Origin: CAYRIF01 sp964424205
Lineage (GTDB): Bacteria; Bacteroidota; Bacteroidia; Cytophagales; Cyclobacteriaceae
DNA length: 5,561 bases
Direction of reading: 5' to 3'
Assembly: GCA_964424205.1 (NCBI GenBank)
Contig: CAYRIF010000258.1
Coordinates: 1-5,561 of the forward strand
The translations under genes and the position numbers were made by a program. A model generated the notes under the pieces. It was not told where the DNA came from. It saw only the letters and a program-made list of their open reading frames with translations, and searched no databases. Below, piece after piece: positions 5,522 to 5,561 of this stretch (positions within the stretch are counted from its first letter, which is position 1; every line of letters starts with the position of its first letter).

Positions 5522-5561
5522 GTGCAAGGATTTTTGTGCAAATCTGTTAAAACCCTTGCAC
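5522..5561. repeat. Inverted repeat GTGCAAGG / CCTTGCAC at the window edge
   Basis: GTGCAAGG (5522-5529) and CCTTGCAC (5554-5561) are perfect 8-bp inverted repeats around a 24-nt AT-rich interior, which also holds GTGCAAA (5536-5542), a near copy of the left arm. The arm may extend past the window end. It belongs to the same structured block as the preceding hairpins and may be a transposase-binding or regulatory site of the putative mobile element. Confidence 0.4.

Larger units (their letters stand above)
5365..5561. mobile_element. Probable terminal region of an insertion sequence (runs off the right edge)
   Basis: GGGTCTGCTGAAAAAG (5365-5380) resembles the terminal inverted repeats of transposons such as IS1182-type elements, recalled from the family and not searched. 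From here the base composition and structure change abruptly, with four inverted repeats in under 200 bp and a higher GC content than the AT-rich DNA to the left. The junction lies in CCTAGG (5361-5366), which contains the 4-bp palindrome CTAG (5362-5365), a plausible target site. No transposase coding sequence lies within the window, so the gene would have to be to the right. The other end, needed for proof, is not visible. An alternative is a dispersed non-coding repeat without a transposase. Confidence 0.45.

Noticed and set aside
1..5561. A defence, CRISPR or other multi-gene novel system in the window
   Set aside because: No direct-repeat array, nuclease, helicase, reverse transcriptase or toxin-antitoxin pair can be seen. 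The genes are a housekeeping GTPase, a water channel fragment and two exported proteins.

Overview
The window looks like a piece of a Flavobacteriaceae-type (Bacteroidota) chromosome. The grounds are AT-rich DNA with A/T-rich start regions lacking clear Shine-Dalgarno sequences, a large secreted protein with a C-terminal type IX secretion (T9SS) sorting domain, a small lipoprotein of a type common in flavobacteria, and promoter-like sequences that fit the Bacteroidota consensus (TTTG / TAnnTTTG). The genus cannot be read from the window.

Layout, left to right. Positions 1-41 hold the first 13 codons of a gene on the minus strand whose peptide, MKKLIAEFIGTFW, matches the N terminus of aquaporin Z. 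Positions 42-307 are non-coding, with an aqpZ promoter candidate, a doubtful 27-codon ORF on the plus strand and a long imperfect inverted repeat (196-309) that takes in part of the lepA stop codon. lepA (elongation factor 4) fills 308-2098 on the minus strand, complete and intact. Positions 2099-2232 carry a good Bacteroidota promoter for lepA, a hairpin over its -33 region, and a strong rho-independent terminator for the gene upstream. A small lipoprotein gene (2233-2691, minus) follows, with a near-perfect 20-bp palindrome in its leader region. A 728-residue T9SS-secreted protein of unknown function occupies 2835-5021 (minus). Positions 5022-5364 contain no gene, only AT-rich DNA with several short inverted repeats. 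From about 5365 to the window end the DNA changes character: a GGGTCTGCTGAAAAAG sequence resembling an insertion-sequence end leads into about 200 bp packed with inverted repeats, probably the outer part of a mobile element that continues beyond the window.

All four genes read in the same direction (minus). Apart from that there is no evidence that they form one system. lepA is a housekeeping translation factor with its own promoter, aqpZ is a water channel, and the two exported proteins are separated from lepA by a terminator. The T9SS protein and the lipoprotein are 143 bp apart and may share a transcript, but no shared function can be read from them. The parts most worth a second look are the structured repeat region at the right end, the long inverted repeat at the lepA stop codon, and the unassigned secreted protein.
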